Counted from the stretch's first letter, positions 10,321-21,344 are shown. The stretch is 64,000 nucleotides of DNA from Hyposmocoma kahamanoa (GCF_003589595.1 NW_020654422.1:18339118-18403117), one strand, 5' to 3'. Made by a program: numbers and translations. The notes: generated by a model not told the origin, from the letters alone.

Positions 10321-11109
10321 CTATTACGAGTCGCAATTATTAGAAAGGCAGTCTGTATAAGATCATAATTTTACTAAGTAACTTAATATAGCCCGTGGTG
10401 CGGTAAATGCTTGCGTCTACGCCATTGCCGAAAACGCGGGCTGTAATCAAGCTAAATATGAAATGTTGTGATACGCCAAGAATGTATCATACTCTAACCA
10501 AATTCGACATAGAACGTGTAAAACAAAACGTTGCTAGGCAGCCAATGATGGCGTAGGAAAAGAAATGTTTTTTGTCAATGCTCATTATTTAAACTAGTTC
10601 TTCCCACGGCCTGCTCACGTAATTAGAATTTAAATAGGTAAGTAGGTAATTGGGTTACGTAGAAATGATTCTTACCAGGCTAATTGTTATAAAGTTTGCA
10701 AATTTCCTTTTTATACGTATGATTTTATTTTATACGTTAATACTTACTGTTAGATAGTAAGGTAATGGTAGATAGAACAAAGTTTTTATTTTATATTAAT
10801 TTATTACATATCTCACCTAACATCAATTTCCAATTCTGAACTTGAATTAATACACGAACTAAAAATGTTTGCAATCTCTCCTTTCAACTCAAAAAATATT
10901 AGGGATGACACAGTTTTATAAATCCGGTTCGTAGTACTTACAGCAACAATATTAAAAAAAAATGGTTCGATTTCAGTTTCGCGAGTGAATACAGTGTGGT
11001 TTGTCGGAAAAAAGTGAGTGACAATGATAATAATCGAAACGAAGTTAGTCGTCGACAGAGAAAGAGGGTAGACATGTCTGTTCTTAAAGCTGTCATCTGC
11101 CGCTAGCCA

Positions 11110-11700
11110 TGGAGGGTGTAACCGTTAAGAAATATTGGGAAAATAAAAAGAAATCATACCGTGGTAAGAAACCTGTAGGTAATTAAAGTACGCGCACGCT
11201 ATGATGGCCGTTTTGACGTTTGTCCGCTCATTAAGTTTCGTATTAATTCATAACTACGTTGAAAGAGCTACTTGATGAACATTGTTGTCAATAGTGACGT
11301 GCAGTAAAATCTATGGAATGTAAATATCATGTTACGACGCGACTCGGCATTTGTTTTTCGAATTAAAAAAAAATTAAATCTAATACGATCGTCACTTATC
11401 GGATCGCTGGCCAGCACAATTCCTACCTCAATGCAAAACAAAGCAGTTTCGAATTGACGACGTTAATCGTAGAGAACATTTTTATTTTCGTTTTATTAAA
11501 ACTTTTTAATCAGCTACCCCCTGCTACTACTAGTTATAAATCTAAAAACGTTTAGATGCGACTCTATAATCAAATGATTTTTTTTTTTTTTGATAATGAA
11601 TTGAGATTTGGCCTCACTATTGTAATCTGTCAAAACGGCCATCATAGCGTGTCGGTACTGTAGTGATAATCATTTAGTGAATAATCAAGAAAATCTTAAA
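11110..11700 (+). repeat. Dispersed repeat R5 interrupted by the TA-flanked element
   Basis: The left part (AGAAATCATACCGTGGTAAG, AAACCTGTA) and right part (GATAATCATTTAGTGAA) are contiguous in the related copy at about 23575-23640 on the minus strand. Confidence 0.6.
11186..11660. mobile_element. TA-flanked inverted-repeat DNA element (475 bp, non-autonomous)
   Basis: Perfect 23-bp inverted arms lie at 11195-11217 and 11629-11651 (core GCTATGATGGCCGTTTTGAC). Imperfect outer ends (right end reads CAGTACC from outside) extend to 11186 and 11660, where both sides abut TA. A TA target and CAGT-like ends fit the Tc1/mariner superfamily. It has no transposase frame, so it is a MITE. The host sequence around it has an uninterrupted relative at about 23580-23640 on the minus strand. 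Confidence 0.75.
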
Positions 11701-12124
11701 TACAGTCTTGACCAAGGTTAGAGCTATGAAGATTGTGCAAAGTTTTATCAAAACATGAAAGTATCCGTTGCTGTTGTGTTGTAACATTTGCCACACATGT
11801 ACACATACCTTGAAGCAGCGATATCTTTACTCTCACAACTTGAAACAAAGTAAGTTCGCAACTTTCGAGACTTACGAGCACATGTTGAGAATTTTCTTCG
11901 TTCGTATTCATTCATGACAAAGATCTTTCGAAAACATGTCTAATTTTAGCTGAACTCGCTGAAACTAGATTGACGTGAGTATGGATGCTGGTCTTTGTTC
12001 TTTTTGTAGATAAACCCTTCCTACGAAATGCAAAAATATAATGGGTTGGCCAAAAATCCGTGTTATTTTTGTTACTGGTTTATTTTTAATAAAAAAAAGA
12101 ACTTTTCCTTTTAAATTGTTATAT

Positions 12125-12310
12125 CGCCTATCCCTTCAGTTGCCACCATGTAATCTGACACCCGGATTATTGCCAAACAAAAAATGGCGGGCAACCCCGC
12201 GGGTCCACCCAAATATAAAGTCACGATTCAGGCAGTTTTTTTAAGATATAAGTATGGAAAACTGTATATTTTCGTAATATAACCAGAAATAGAGACGAAA
12301 TAAGAACCAT
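12125..12310 (+). repeat. Dispersed repeat R9 (copy 1)
   Basis: Shares an ordered series of blocks with 32620-32810: TTCAGTTGCCACC, CTGACACCCGG, AAAATGGCGGGCAA, AAAGTCACGATT and TATGGAAAACTG. It is diverged, with no coding potential and an unknown class. Confidence 0.6.
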
Positions 12311-13680
12311 ATATATCTGGTAACACATTAGCGATACAGCTCTTATAAATATCAACTCCCGGTTGCACTGAAATGTAGACAGGCCAACTACTGACCTGCG
12401 TGTACGTCTCCCTATATTCCAAAAAATATTCTGTATTTATTATAATAAAGATAATATCTCTAACAAAGCCGTGCTTTTCTATTCGGTGGTGTGGGAAAAA
12501 CAGCAAAACATCTAATTACAAAATAAACGGAATCACATTTCAACGGTAATTAAATATTAAATATGTAATTTTGCAATTTTCGTTCATTATAGCAAAGCTC
12601 AAGTTAATTGGTCGTTTTGAAGTGAAACAGTTGACACCCATTGACGACACCCGTCAATTGTTTCGAACTCGGGCTGGCCAATCGGAGCGCAGTTGTCACA
12701 GTAATGATATGGCAGATTAGTTTTCAAACAAATTAAATGACATTTCCTCTCTATTATATGCTCGATGTATATATGTATAAGTTTCCCCAAACGCTTATGC
12801 ATATTTAGTAATAAAATACATATACTGGGTCAACGAAAAAAAATTAAAAAATGACTATATTCGTAATAAAGAAATGAAATACATGATATTTACAAGCTAT
12901 TATTAATTATTAATTATTATTAAAGGAAAAATAAAACAATACGCTTTCATAGAAAATACCTAAGGAATTAGTTCAAAGTCACAGCGTCTGACTGAAACAT
13001 ATGACCTAAAAATGGCTGACTTTTCATCTACGTTCTTTGCAAGAATAAAGAACAAGATATCTTTATAGTGTTTTTTTTTACTTTGAAGTTATAAAATACT
13101 ATTCCTCTTACAAATAACGTAAACAACAATAACATTAGATCAGTTGTCAGGAAAATATAGACGTAATAAAAATACCTCAACCAATTTATGTATTTTAAGA
13201 CCTTGAATTAAATGTCTGTAACTCGACAACAATAGCTTCATTCTAAAACGTTATGACTTTTATAACACCTTAAAGTATCAAGTTATGGTCATTTTAAAAA
13301 TAATATTTTAGCGCGCATTTTAAGAGTAGGGGGGAAAGTTTTAAGTTTATTATTCATGATAGTCGTCCAGAACTGGTAAATCGCAAAGGTATTTTTTTAA
13401 TTATGGATTCATTTCAAAATTTCATTATGATAACGCCAAACCACACACAACTTTGCAAAGTCGTCAAAAACTATAGCAGTTGGTATGGGACGTGTTACTT
13501 CTGTCTCTACAAAATTCTTTGAATGGACACAACTTTGATAACAAAGGGACTCACACTTTCTGTACTATTAAAACCCCGCTTAAAATCATATTCGTAATTC
13601 AAAAAGTACATACGTGTGAGCTTAAAAAGAAACTGTGACATAGGTATAATATAATGCTAGATGTCAAGGCGCCTTCATAA
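12311..13680. other. AT-rich spacer, no recognisable feature
   Basis: Only short frames and simple AT-rich runs. No gene or clear repeat boundary seen. Confidence 0.45.
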
Positions 13681-13890
13681 TTTGACTGCCTCTGTGGCCG
13701 AACGGTTACCATGCCAGTCTGGCACGCAGAGGTCCCAGGTTCGATTCCCGGGCCAGGAGAAATATTTATAAGGCCTACATTTATTTCTCTCGTGAGTTTG
13801 GGTGTAATTTGTGGTTGTCTATGTGCGTGTCCATAGCACCCGCGACACAGGGTTTCCCTAGTGCGGGGTATGTTGAGTGTGTGCGTTATT
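13681..13890 (+). repeat. tRNA-like SINE, family D (copy 1, best copy)
   Basis: Begins GCCTCTGTGGCCGAACGGTT, a Ser/Leu-type A-box-like sequence. A B-box GGTTCGATTCC follows, then a body with GTTTGGGTGTAATTTGTGG and TTCCCTAGTGCGGGG, ending in a TTA repeat. This is a pol III-type SINE layout, not a tRNA gene, because the arms do not close into a cloverleaf. The 111-residue frame on the other strand is a chance frame through it. Confidence 0.82.
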
Positions 13891-14467
13891 ATTATTATTA
13901 TAAAATATGTCCAGGGCCCCTGTACATATTTCATACCACAACCTCTTAAAACAATATTACTTCAACTTTACATTGATTTTTCGTACCATGACGCGCTTAA
14001 AGTATGCTTATTGTAATGTTAAAACTATAATGTTTTAAAGGCAGCTTTGTGACTATTCATTCACACAACTTTCGGACATTCGGACTTTAACAAGGAAGTA
14101 ATATTGTTCTTATGTCGAATTTAGCAATTTTAAAACAGGTACTCGGACGCAGTGGAAACAATATTATTGTCGAATTTGTTGTTTATATATTGATTAAAAG
14201 TTAAGTTGAACTTATTTATTTATATACATAAATCTCTTTAATATATTGTTTACTCTTTTATTTAATAATACATAGGAAATCATTTCTCGTTAAATAAAAA
14301 TACGCGATGATTATTTCCTAAAATTATGACAGCGCCATCTATATGCTCCTTGGCGACACTAACACTTGACACGACTATAATTCCGAACTCACAACGTGAA
14401 GACTCAGCTTGTTTTATTTTCTTCCTGAAAATGCCGAGAAATAATTTAAAACAACGTAATTTTATAA
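13891..14467. other. AT-rich spacer
   Basis: Nothing recognisable apart from AT-rich low-complexity sequence. Confidence 0.4.
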
Positions 14468-14725
14468 ATAATAAAGTCGTTGAAAGACCAAGTACAAAGA
14501 CACGACGCAAGCACATAGAGGAATTCGTGAGGTCCGTTGGTTCGTTCCGTGGCTTAGTTGGAATAGCATCTGACACGGTATGCAAGAAGACGTCGGTTCG
14601 AATCCGACCGGATCGAAGGAATTTTTTCTGAGTGTTTTTTCTGAGTGTTCGATCTTTGTATTAATAATTATAACAAACTAGTGGAGTCATTTCACAAAAA
14701 ATAATTGAATATCAATTCAATAAAA
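14468..14725 (+). repeat. tRNA-like SINE, family B (copy 3)
   Basis: Intact layout: upstream arm (AAAGACACGACGCAAGCACA), A-box-like GTGGCTTAGTTGG, B-box GGTTCGAATCC in a perfect T-stem, then the shared tail CTTTGTATTAATAATTATAA. The ATTTTTTCTGAGTGTTTTTT section may act as a pol III stop. Confidence 0.85.
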
Positions 14726-14729
14726 ATTT

Positions 14730-16470
14730 AATTAACGATTTTATTATTACATACTCTTCTTTTTTTAACAGCTAAAATTCTCTGAATGTAAATAACATTA
14801 AGTACTTAAACATTATAATAAGATAAGACGATTCGGAACATTAAAAAAGAAAGAAATGGCATTATATAGTTCATATAGTGTTATTTCTTTCCTATTTTTT
14901 ATTATTTATTTCTTTCCGATTTGTCTCAATCAATCAATAATAAGGTCATGCTTCTGTGACCAGGTGTCTATTTTTTTATTGAAACTTTCTAAAGTCTTTT
15001 TACATTGAATTTTGTACCCTTGTACCCGTGAATTGATATGAAATAGTTTGTTTTTTAAAAAACTTACAAAATATTTACGTTCTCACTTTTGGTAAGATTA
15101 TAATTACGTATGACGGTATGAGAGGAACTTGCGTACCGATTTGTACTTCAATTGTTGTAACAAATTAAATTAAAAAAAACTAAATCTGTAAGTATGTTGA
15201 TCATATAAAATCTAAGAAACATATTCAAGAGTGCAAATGAAGATATGTATAAAAATTTATTATAATTTTGAGAGAAATATATTAAGATTCCTCCAAATCG
15301 TTAATCACAAATATAATAAAAATATAAGTTTATAAAAATAAAATGTAAAAGTTATACATATAAAAATGTAATTTTATTTAAGTACTAAATTAATATTTAT
15401 ATTAAGTACTAAAAGTATGTTTACAAGGTCAAGTAAAGTAATTTTATTGTTTTAATTTATATTTACAAAATAGTATTATTTTAAATGCACTGTTTTTACT
15501 GTTATCCAATATCAAAATATAAAATTGTTTTCTGTATCTCTACAATATATATTATATTTTATTTTATATTATTATGTATTATAATATTTTGTAAATATTT
15601 TTTTTTTATTATATTTTTTTATCATTATATATTATAACTTTTTTATAAAAAAAAGCATCACATCCGATCGGCTGGTCTGGAAATCTTTAGGGAAGGCCTA
15701 TGTTCCTATGTTACCGAGATACCCTTTTTCCAATAAAAAAGAATCGTCACAATCGGTTCTCAAATAGGAGTTATCGCGTAACTTACATTCAAAAAAAAAA
15801 CATACATTCGAATTAAGAACGTCCTTCTTTTTATAAAAGAAATTATTATATTTATAAAGTTCTTACTGTTATCCAATTTATAAATACAATTTTTTTTCTG
15901 TATCTCCACTATTTTACATTTTGTAAATATATAATATCGACTCCCCAATTGACGTTGTGTAAAATACTGAACTGTTACATATATATTTACTTCCAATAAA
16001 GTAATAAACTCTGGTACTGTAAATTTTAGTTACTACAACCGGCAATATTGGTGCCATAAACTTCCATATGTTCGGATGTGCACGTTGCAAACAATCGTTG
16101 TCGGGCTTTACACAAACCCATTTCGCTATTAAAACTTTATACTTGTAGGCCAATATCGACAATTTGTTGCTTACGCTATACGGTTAAATAGTATATGGAG
16201 CATTATTCATCATGAGATAATGCAGTTGATAGATAGATTCATAAACCATTACTTCAGTTTCATGTGTCGTAAGTGTTAATTTAATGCCGTTTATTTGTGA
16301 CACAATTATGTAAAAAAATTAAGTAAAATAAATATAAAAAACAAATAAAAGAAAAAATTCAATATGTAAAAAAATAATAGTGAAAAGAAAAGTAAGCAAT
16401 GTAAAGGGAATGCTTCTATGGTTTGGTCTCTTCATTTTTATGATACCAAATGATGACGGCACGTCAAACA
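14730..16470. other. Very AT-rich spacer with an internal direct repeat
   Basis: Low-complexity AT runs, especially 15400-15660. A direct repeat of about 50 bases (TTACTGTTATCCAAT ... TTTTCTGTATCTC) occurs at about 15497-15545 and 15866-15910. The segment 15705-15845 is listed separately. Confidence 0.5.
15705..15845 (+). repeat. Dispersed repeat, GTCGGTT family
   Basis: Shares GAGATACCCT, GGAGTTATCGCGTAAC and TTCGAATTAAGAAC blocks with 24.7-24.9 kb. It is the common lepidopteran-type repeat whose end reads into an AAGTCGGTT motif, and the end is eroded here. Confidence 0.65.
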
Positions 16471-16665
16471 CACTGAAAGCGTGTGCGTGTCGGGCGCGTG
16501 TCGAGTCAGGAGCGCGGCGGTTGTAATTCCGGGCCTACCCCCATCCCGCGCCCACGCGTGGTGTGTTGTCGTCCATATAAATACATGGAATTACACCAGT
16601 CGCGCTCCCGACCCGACACGCACCCTACTCTCACCCGCTTTTAGTGTGTTTCACGCTAAAAGCTG
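16470..16665. repeat. GC-rich inverted repeat with TATA-like box and downstream hairpin
   Basis: The left arm (about 16484-16517, GTGCGTGTCGGGCGCGTGTC) and right arm (about 16598-16623) are inverted copies of each other. Between them sits TATAAATA at 16576-16583. Just downstream, 16637-16663 folds into a 12-bp hairpin with a TTT loop (GCTTTTAG/CTAAAAGC at its base). The block stands out from AT-rich flanks. It may be a small transposable element or a promoter with a small transcript; neither is shown. Confidence 0.5.
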
Positions 16666-16674
16666 CAATGCCAG

Positions 16675-16840
16675 AACTTTGAGTCACAAAGATCTGAAGA
16701 GCACTGCCTCTGCGTTCGTTATCCTGAGATATCAGTTGACAAATCCCATTTGCGTGTAATTTCACCAGCACCCTAACCCTTCAAAATTGAAACACAGTGA
16801 TGTTCACATTACTTCTTGGTGGTAGAAATAGGTAAAGTTG
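16675..16840 (-). repeat. SINE-A, partial (copy 6)
   Basis: Minus-strand copy covering the central and 5' parts (CAAAGATCTGAAGAGCACTG to AAATAGGTAAAGT on the plus strand). The A-tail end is missing. Confidence 0.82.
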
Positions 16841-17221
16841 TAGATTGATTGATTGTTGTGTGCTGTTGTTGATGATTGATTATTTAATTGTTGTGTTGTT
16901 GATAATGGATGCAATCGAAAAAGTTACTTTGCAAGTGTATATTTCTCAAATCTGGGCTTATAACAAATCAAATACTTATTAGTGATAATGTGACAATCGT
17001 TCTATTACAAAATACAAATATAAAATGTTTATTCTTTAACAAAATATACGAAGTAGATTAGTGGCAAGGACACTCCCTTTAAGTATATAAATACCTGTAT
17101 CACGAGACCCCGCTCTTCCCAAGAGACTTTACAAGAATATTAACGATTTTTTATACTAATCTAAAAGTTAAATAATATCCACAAGAAAAATTAAAAGCAG
17201 AATTATATAAAGAAAAAAAAT

Positions 17222-17325
17222 CTATGAATATGTGTGTGTATGTGTGCGTTTGTGTATGTGAGTGTGTGTGTGCATGTACGGGCGTGTCTTTGCGCGTATG
17301 CGTGCGTGTGACTGTGTATGTATTT
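17222..17325. repeat. TG-rich microsatellite
   Basis: Irregular TG/TATG/TGCG run. The Met/Cys/Val-rich frame through it is not a gene. Confidence 0.85.
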
Positions 17326-17736
17326 ACTATAACTCATCCATGATATATGTTAGACGTTTCTGTCACGTTATAGTTTGTAACAGACCTTCCAATCACTGTA
17401 TTTTAAATTTTTGTTCTATTGATAGGCATTTTTTTGTTTTCAGAGTATATCAATTTACTCTGTGTGTTTTTTTATTTTAAATATATCTACTGAATGTGAT
17501 TTACACAGCAGATGATTGCTGCGGGAATTCATTGGAACGTTTCGATGTAGCAATGGGTCATGTGGGAGTAAACACGTTATTCGATCAACTCTGGGAAATC
17601 ATTCAGTCTTGTAAAAATAAAATCGTACAAACTCCGTTAAACTTTTTTTCGGGCGGATGTTGATGTACGGTTTTATAGGTTATTTAAATTAACACATTCA
17701 TCGCCGTGGTGGGTCAAAATCAAACTGTATCTCATC

Positions 17737-17874
17737 AACCACAGTTTATTATTAACCCAAACTCACGAGAGAAATAAATGTAGGCCATACAAATATTCTC
17801 GACCCGAGAATCAAACCCGGATCCTCTGCGCGGCAGACCAGTATGGTAACCGTTCGGCCACGGAGGCAGTTAAA
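17737..17874 (-). repeat. tRNA-like SINE, family D (copy 2)
   Basis: The minus strand reads GCCTCCGTGGCCGAACGGTT ... GATTCTCGGGTCGAG ... CTCACGAGAG-type body, here CTCGTGAGTTTGGGT. It is truncated in the body. Confidence 0.82.
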
Positions 17875-17889
17875 AGTTATTTTACAGAA

Positions 17890-18290
17890 AATGAAATTCA
17901 CCCATGATTCAGCAGGTATGTGTCATGGCGACTGTTTTCTTGTCCAATCTTGGATGTTGGCCTCTTCACTCTTCTTCCACTCTTGGCGATCTTGTGCCCG
18001 ACTCATCTAGTCCCGACCTCCGTGTCATAGGATGTCGTCAATGCAGTGGCCTGTCGCGCCCTCTGATGTCCGCTATGGGTCTCCACTCAAGTACTCAACC
18101 ACTCCAGTGCTCGTATGTATGCAGGTACAATATTTTAGTGAGTGGCGATGTCGAACGCTTATTAAAATTGATTGCGCTTCGCAACAATTGAAGCTAGCAA
18201 TTCTCTTCTTAATTGTGTTAAGCCCGTATACTGCATCTGGGTTCCTATTCGTTGTGATGTGTGAACGTAAAAACGTTTAAATTTTATGTA
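17890..18290. other. Unclassified moderate-GC stretch
   Basis: Less AT-rich than its flanks (17930-18130 especially) but without a recognisable protein or a second copy in this window. Two overlapping chance frames run through it. It may be an old repeat. Confidence 0.25.
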
Positions 18291-18499
18291 TTTACGAATT
18301 GATAATGACGTTTCATTGAAACCGGAAAGCTGCGAGTAGAAAATCGCGTAACGAGCACTCCAAGCGGATCCAGAATATTCATCGTGAAAAATAAAATCAG
18401 TTTAAACAGCCCGTAACTCTGCTTGTGATAATAGGAGTTGTGCAATTGATTATAACTACGTACCCTTACTCTCATGATCAAAAGTCTTTATAGGCGGAA

Positions 18500-18968
18500 A
18501 CATCGACTGACAGATTTCTTAGGTTTTTGTGATTTGAAAAAATAATTTTATTTCCTGTGTAACAGCACAGACAATGTAACCTGCTTGATCCCGAGACACT
18601 TTTGATGAGTGCACTTTTTCCGGTCTAAATCATGTATATTTGTTTTTGCAAACAAACCAACGTTTCATGCCCTTTACAGGTTCCATGGTCACTGCTGATG
18701 AGTGAGTATTGGCGAGTGCTTGCCTAGTAGCTTTTATATAGAAAGAGAAAGGCAATAGAATTAAAAATCCTTAGAGATCGTCAGGAACGTATTTTATTCA
18801 GCTATTTTAGATGACAACTGACTATTCCAAAACAAAACGTCAAAAAGAATAACAATTTAAATGAATAAAAAACTATAAATTGTATCAAAAAGTATGTGCT
18901 CGCGAACATGGTGACAGTCAACCGTGACCATGGGACCTGTAAAGGGCCTGACACGTTGGTTTAGATAG
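18500..18968. repeat. Fold-back repeat R10 (inverted arms at both ends)
   Basis: The left arm (about 18520-18705) ends AACCAACGTTTCATGCCCTT, TACAGGTTCCATGGTCAC. The right arm (about 18905-18960) carries the inverted version, GTGACCATGGGACCTGTAAA then GGGCCTGACACGTTGGTTT. Related single arms are at 37.36-37.49, 45.00-45.12, 49.15 and 63.29-63.41 kb. No coding capacity. Confidence 0.65.
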
Positions 18969-19108
18969 GTAAAGACAATGGATATGCCTCAGTTACGCTT
19001 CCTAATGTAGTGGAGTTTTATACGCCGAGATTGGAACTTCCCCATATCATAGAAAAGGACTTTTTTACATTTTGATATCATAACGATGTCATCATGATAT
19101 TATATGAA

Positions 19109-19358
19109 AACGGGCGCATAAGTCGTGCACCTAGTGGTAAGCTACACGCCTCTTTATAACAGTTGCAGTGCCTTCACAGCACAGGCACTCCGAGATATAA
19201 ATTTTACAAGCCCCATGTGCCTGTAATGTCACCAGCACCCTTATCCTTCAAAACCAAAATTTAGTAATGCTCATATTATTGCTTTGTTGCTAAAATAGGA
19301 TATGGTTGCAGTGCTTCCCTGGAGGAAATCTTTCACAAGGAGCTCTACTACTACTAAT
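19109..19358 (-). repeat. SINE-A (copy 7)
   Basis: Near full-length minus-strand copy from GTCGTGCACCTAGTGGTAAG to GGAGCTCTACTACTACT. The A tail is lost. Confidence 0.87.
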
Positions 19359-19620
19359 GTTCGTGTCAAAGACGTCGACTCATGACGTGACTTTGAAATG
19401 GCGACATTTGTATATACAACCCAACTGAAACATCTGTGAACCTCAAACAGTCTATCTCCCCATGGAATAAACAAACTAGTGGAAATGGCATAGTATAATA
19501 ACACAAGTATGGTACCGACTCACACATTGGCAAAATATCACGTTGCACTCGCGTTTCATAGCATCGGTTGTCTCACACGTCTTTAATTATTTTACGAATG
19601 TGTACATCCATACACATACA

Positions 19621-20044
19621 GGTTGACCCAAAATACCACGACAGAGTGACACTGTGAGTAAGTGAGGTCTATACCTACCAGAAAAAAATAATTTGACCTT
19701 AGTAAAGTCTCTTGGTTTTCGATATATAGACACTTTTTTACAAGGGTACGAAATATACCAAATGAATAACTTTTTTCACATTTCGTGATATTTCTTAGTC
19801 AAATATTAGTTGCAGTCCCTGGAAAAACTATTCAGAATACCTGAAAAATAAAAATATAACCATCTGGAGCCGACCCTGGCAATAATAGCAAACCCAACAA
19901 AAAGTAGAATTTTTCCAAAAAAATAAAAAATTGCCAATATCTCGCAAACCAAAAGATTTTTACTAAGGTCAAATGTTTTGTTTTCTGGTATATATAGAGT
20001 TCACCTACACAGTGTCGCTCTGTTGTTGTATTTTTGGGACAACC
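19621..20044. mobile_element. Long terminal-inverted-repeat element (424 bp) with TACA flanks
   Basis: The ends read GGTTGACCCAAAATACCACG (left) and, inverted, GGTTGTCCCAAAAATACAAC (right). Similarity continues inward for about 110 bases, including ACCAGAAAA and TTTGACCTTAGTAAA, so roughly half the element is inverted repeat. TACA lies immediately outside both ends, consistent with a 4-bp target duplication, or TA with extended ends. No transposase frame. The 83-residue minus frame is incidental. Confidence 0.78.
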
Positions 20045-20203
20045 TACAAAAGCCTTACTGCTGCTTATGAATGAAGTTACCATACTTGTCTCAAGGTATC
20101 AAGCCGCTCTAGTACCAAAGTCGTAGATACCGAACACACACTTGTAAACTTAATCTTACATCACGTACTAAGACAACTTAGTCTTGATTGGATCGAATTA
20201 TAA

Positions 20204-20362
20204 ATCCAACGTCGAGCTGTTCGTGTTGTCAATTTTCCCAAACTCACAGACGGTTCGACGTCTCTTAGTCTACGTTTTTCTGTGTGTTCTACCGTCTTAC
20301 AAATTAATATTCTTCCACTAGTGTCACAGTACATTTATGAAAATGTAATTTATAAATGTTAA
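20204..20362 (+). pseudogene. LINE reverse-transcriptase C-terminal relic
   Basis: The frame reads IQRRAVRVVNFPKLTDGSTS..., then LRFSVCSTVLQINILPLVSQ, then YIYENV, and stops at 20360. The pattern LQ(R/K)RAVR ... ILP(L/T)..QYIYE is the usual C-terminal block after the polymerase thumb in Jockey/CR1-like LINEs. Only this short end remains; the polymerase itself is not detectable upstream. Confidence 0.6.
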
Positions 20363-20429
20363 GAAGAAGTTAAGTTTGTAATTTATTTATGAAAAATAGT
20401 GACAGACATAACATTAGGAGTTGATAACC

Positions 20430-20775
20430 TAAGCGCGAATTCAAATTTTTCCCGCACTAATACGGTTAATTTTTCTTAAGTCGAGGGGCAGGGACACTGG
20501 CTTTATTTCAGAATTTATTTTTTACAAACGAAATTGAAGCCTTTACAAAATATATATATATATATGTATATATATGTATCGTATACTACGCATGTTCTAT
20601 TTACTTCAGTTGAGTAAAATAAAAATCATTGGTACAATAATTATGCAAAATACCTATTGAATACAGCGGTTTTCTTGTATTTCGAGGCAAGATTGTGTTT
20701 TTTTTTCTTTCGTGAAAATTTTAAGGAGTCGTGTTTTCACACTGTATAATAATCTGTGTATATCCTCAACTTACA
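20430..20775 (+). repeat. Dispersed repeat R6 (copy 1)
   Basis: Direct relative of 45405-45700: shared blocks CAGAATTTATTTTT, ATTGAATACAGCGG, GTGTTTTCACACTGT and GTATATCCTCAA in the same order. It lies just downstream of the LINE relic and could be its 3' UTR. This copy carries an expanded TA run at about 20552-20578. Confidence 0.7.
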
Positions 20776-20791
20776 ATGTTTGGTATTTTAT

Positions 20792-21077
20792 CATTGACTT
20801 ACAAATAAATGGACGACGGGTCTAATACAAAAACCACGAACAAAATGTCCCAAGTCAACCTATTTAAACGTAGTGACATGTAAAGGAATATGAAAAAGCT
20901 AAAACGTTGAATTTAAATTGTAATGTCATCGCAGTACTGTCTAATTTTGCTTGCTTCGCTGTCAGTCGAACAAACGAAAACTAAAGCGTGAATGGCGCTC
21001 TATATACGATTTTAACGCCCCAAGAGTTCGGACATTTTTTAGCGCGGAACCGACGTCCATATAATTGTAAGTCAATG
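20792..21077. mobile_element. MITE M1, long copy (286 bp, 8-bp target duplication)
   Basis: Ends CATTGACTTACAA and its inverse, with the inverted similarity continuing through ATGGACG. It is flanked on both sides by the identical octamer TATTTTAT (20784-20791 and 21078-21085). An 8-bp duplication is typical of hAT and P-type transposons; the superfamily is not settled by the ends. No transposase. A 227-bp relative is at 36482-36708. Confidence 0.92.
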
Positions 21078-21344
21078 TATTTTATTGATCTTTATCATTG
21101 ACTCGACAAGAAGAAGTACAATTTAGGAATTCTGTGAAGGTTAAGGCCTCGTAGAATAGTGTCTGCTTTGGTGCATCTAACATGGTAACTGTAGCCTTCA
21201 AATAATTCCTTGTTTTTACGTCTTTATTAACCTTTGTGCAGACAAACACGGGCATAAACACGAGTTTTCGTTAGGGAAACCTGTGTAAGGGCTATAACTT
21301 CTTACCAAGAATTTAATATCATTTAATGTGTCTTAGGGTGTAGT

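Noticed and set aside
12036..12070. A mariner end (GGGTTGGCCAAAAATCC)
   Set aside because: Resembles some mariner TIRs but no matching inverted end or transposase was found nearby.
13599..13934. A 111-codon minus-strand open frame as a gene
   Set aside because: It is the antisense translation of SINE family D. The same peptide fragments recur at 40.7 kb.
14540..14620. A tRNA gene in family B
   Set aside because: A- and B-box-like parts and a perfect T-stem exist, but the D and anticodon arms do not fold and the unit recurs with the same upstream arm and tail at several loci, which is a SINE.
18690..18720. A hammerhead ribozyme (CTGATGAG at 18.7 kb near the R10 GAAACG motif)
   Set aside because: CTGATGAG at 18.70 kb has no CGAAAC in the right place on the same strand, and the R10 copies with CGAAAC lack the CTGATGA core.
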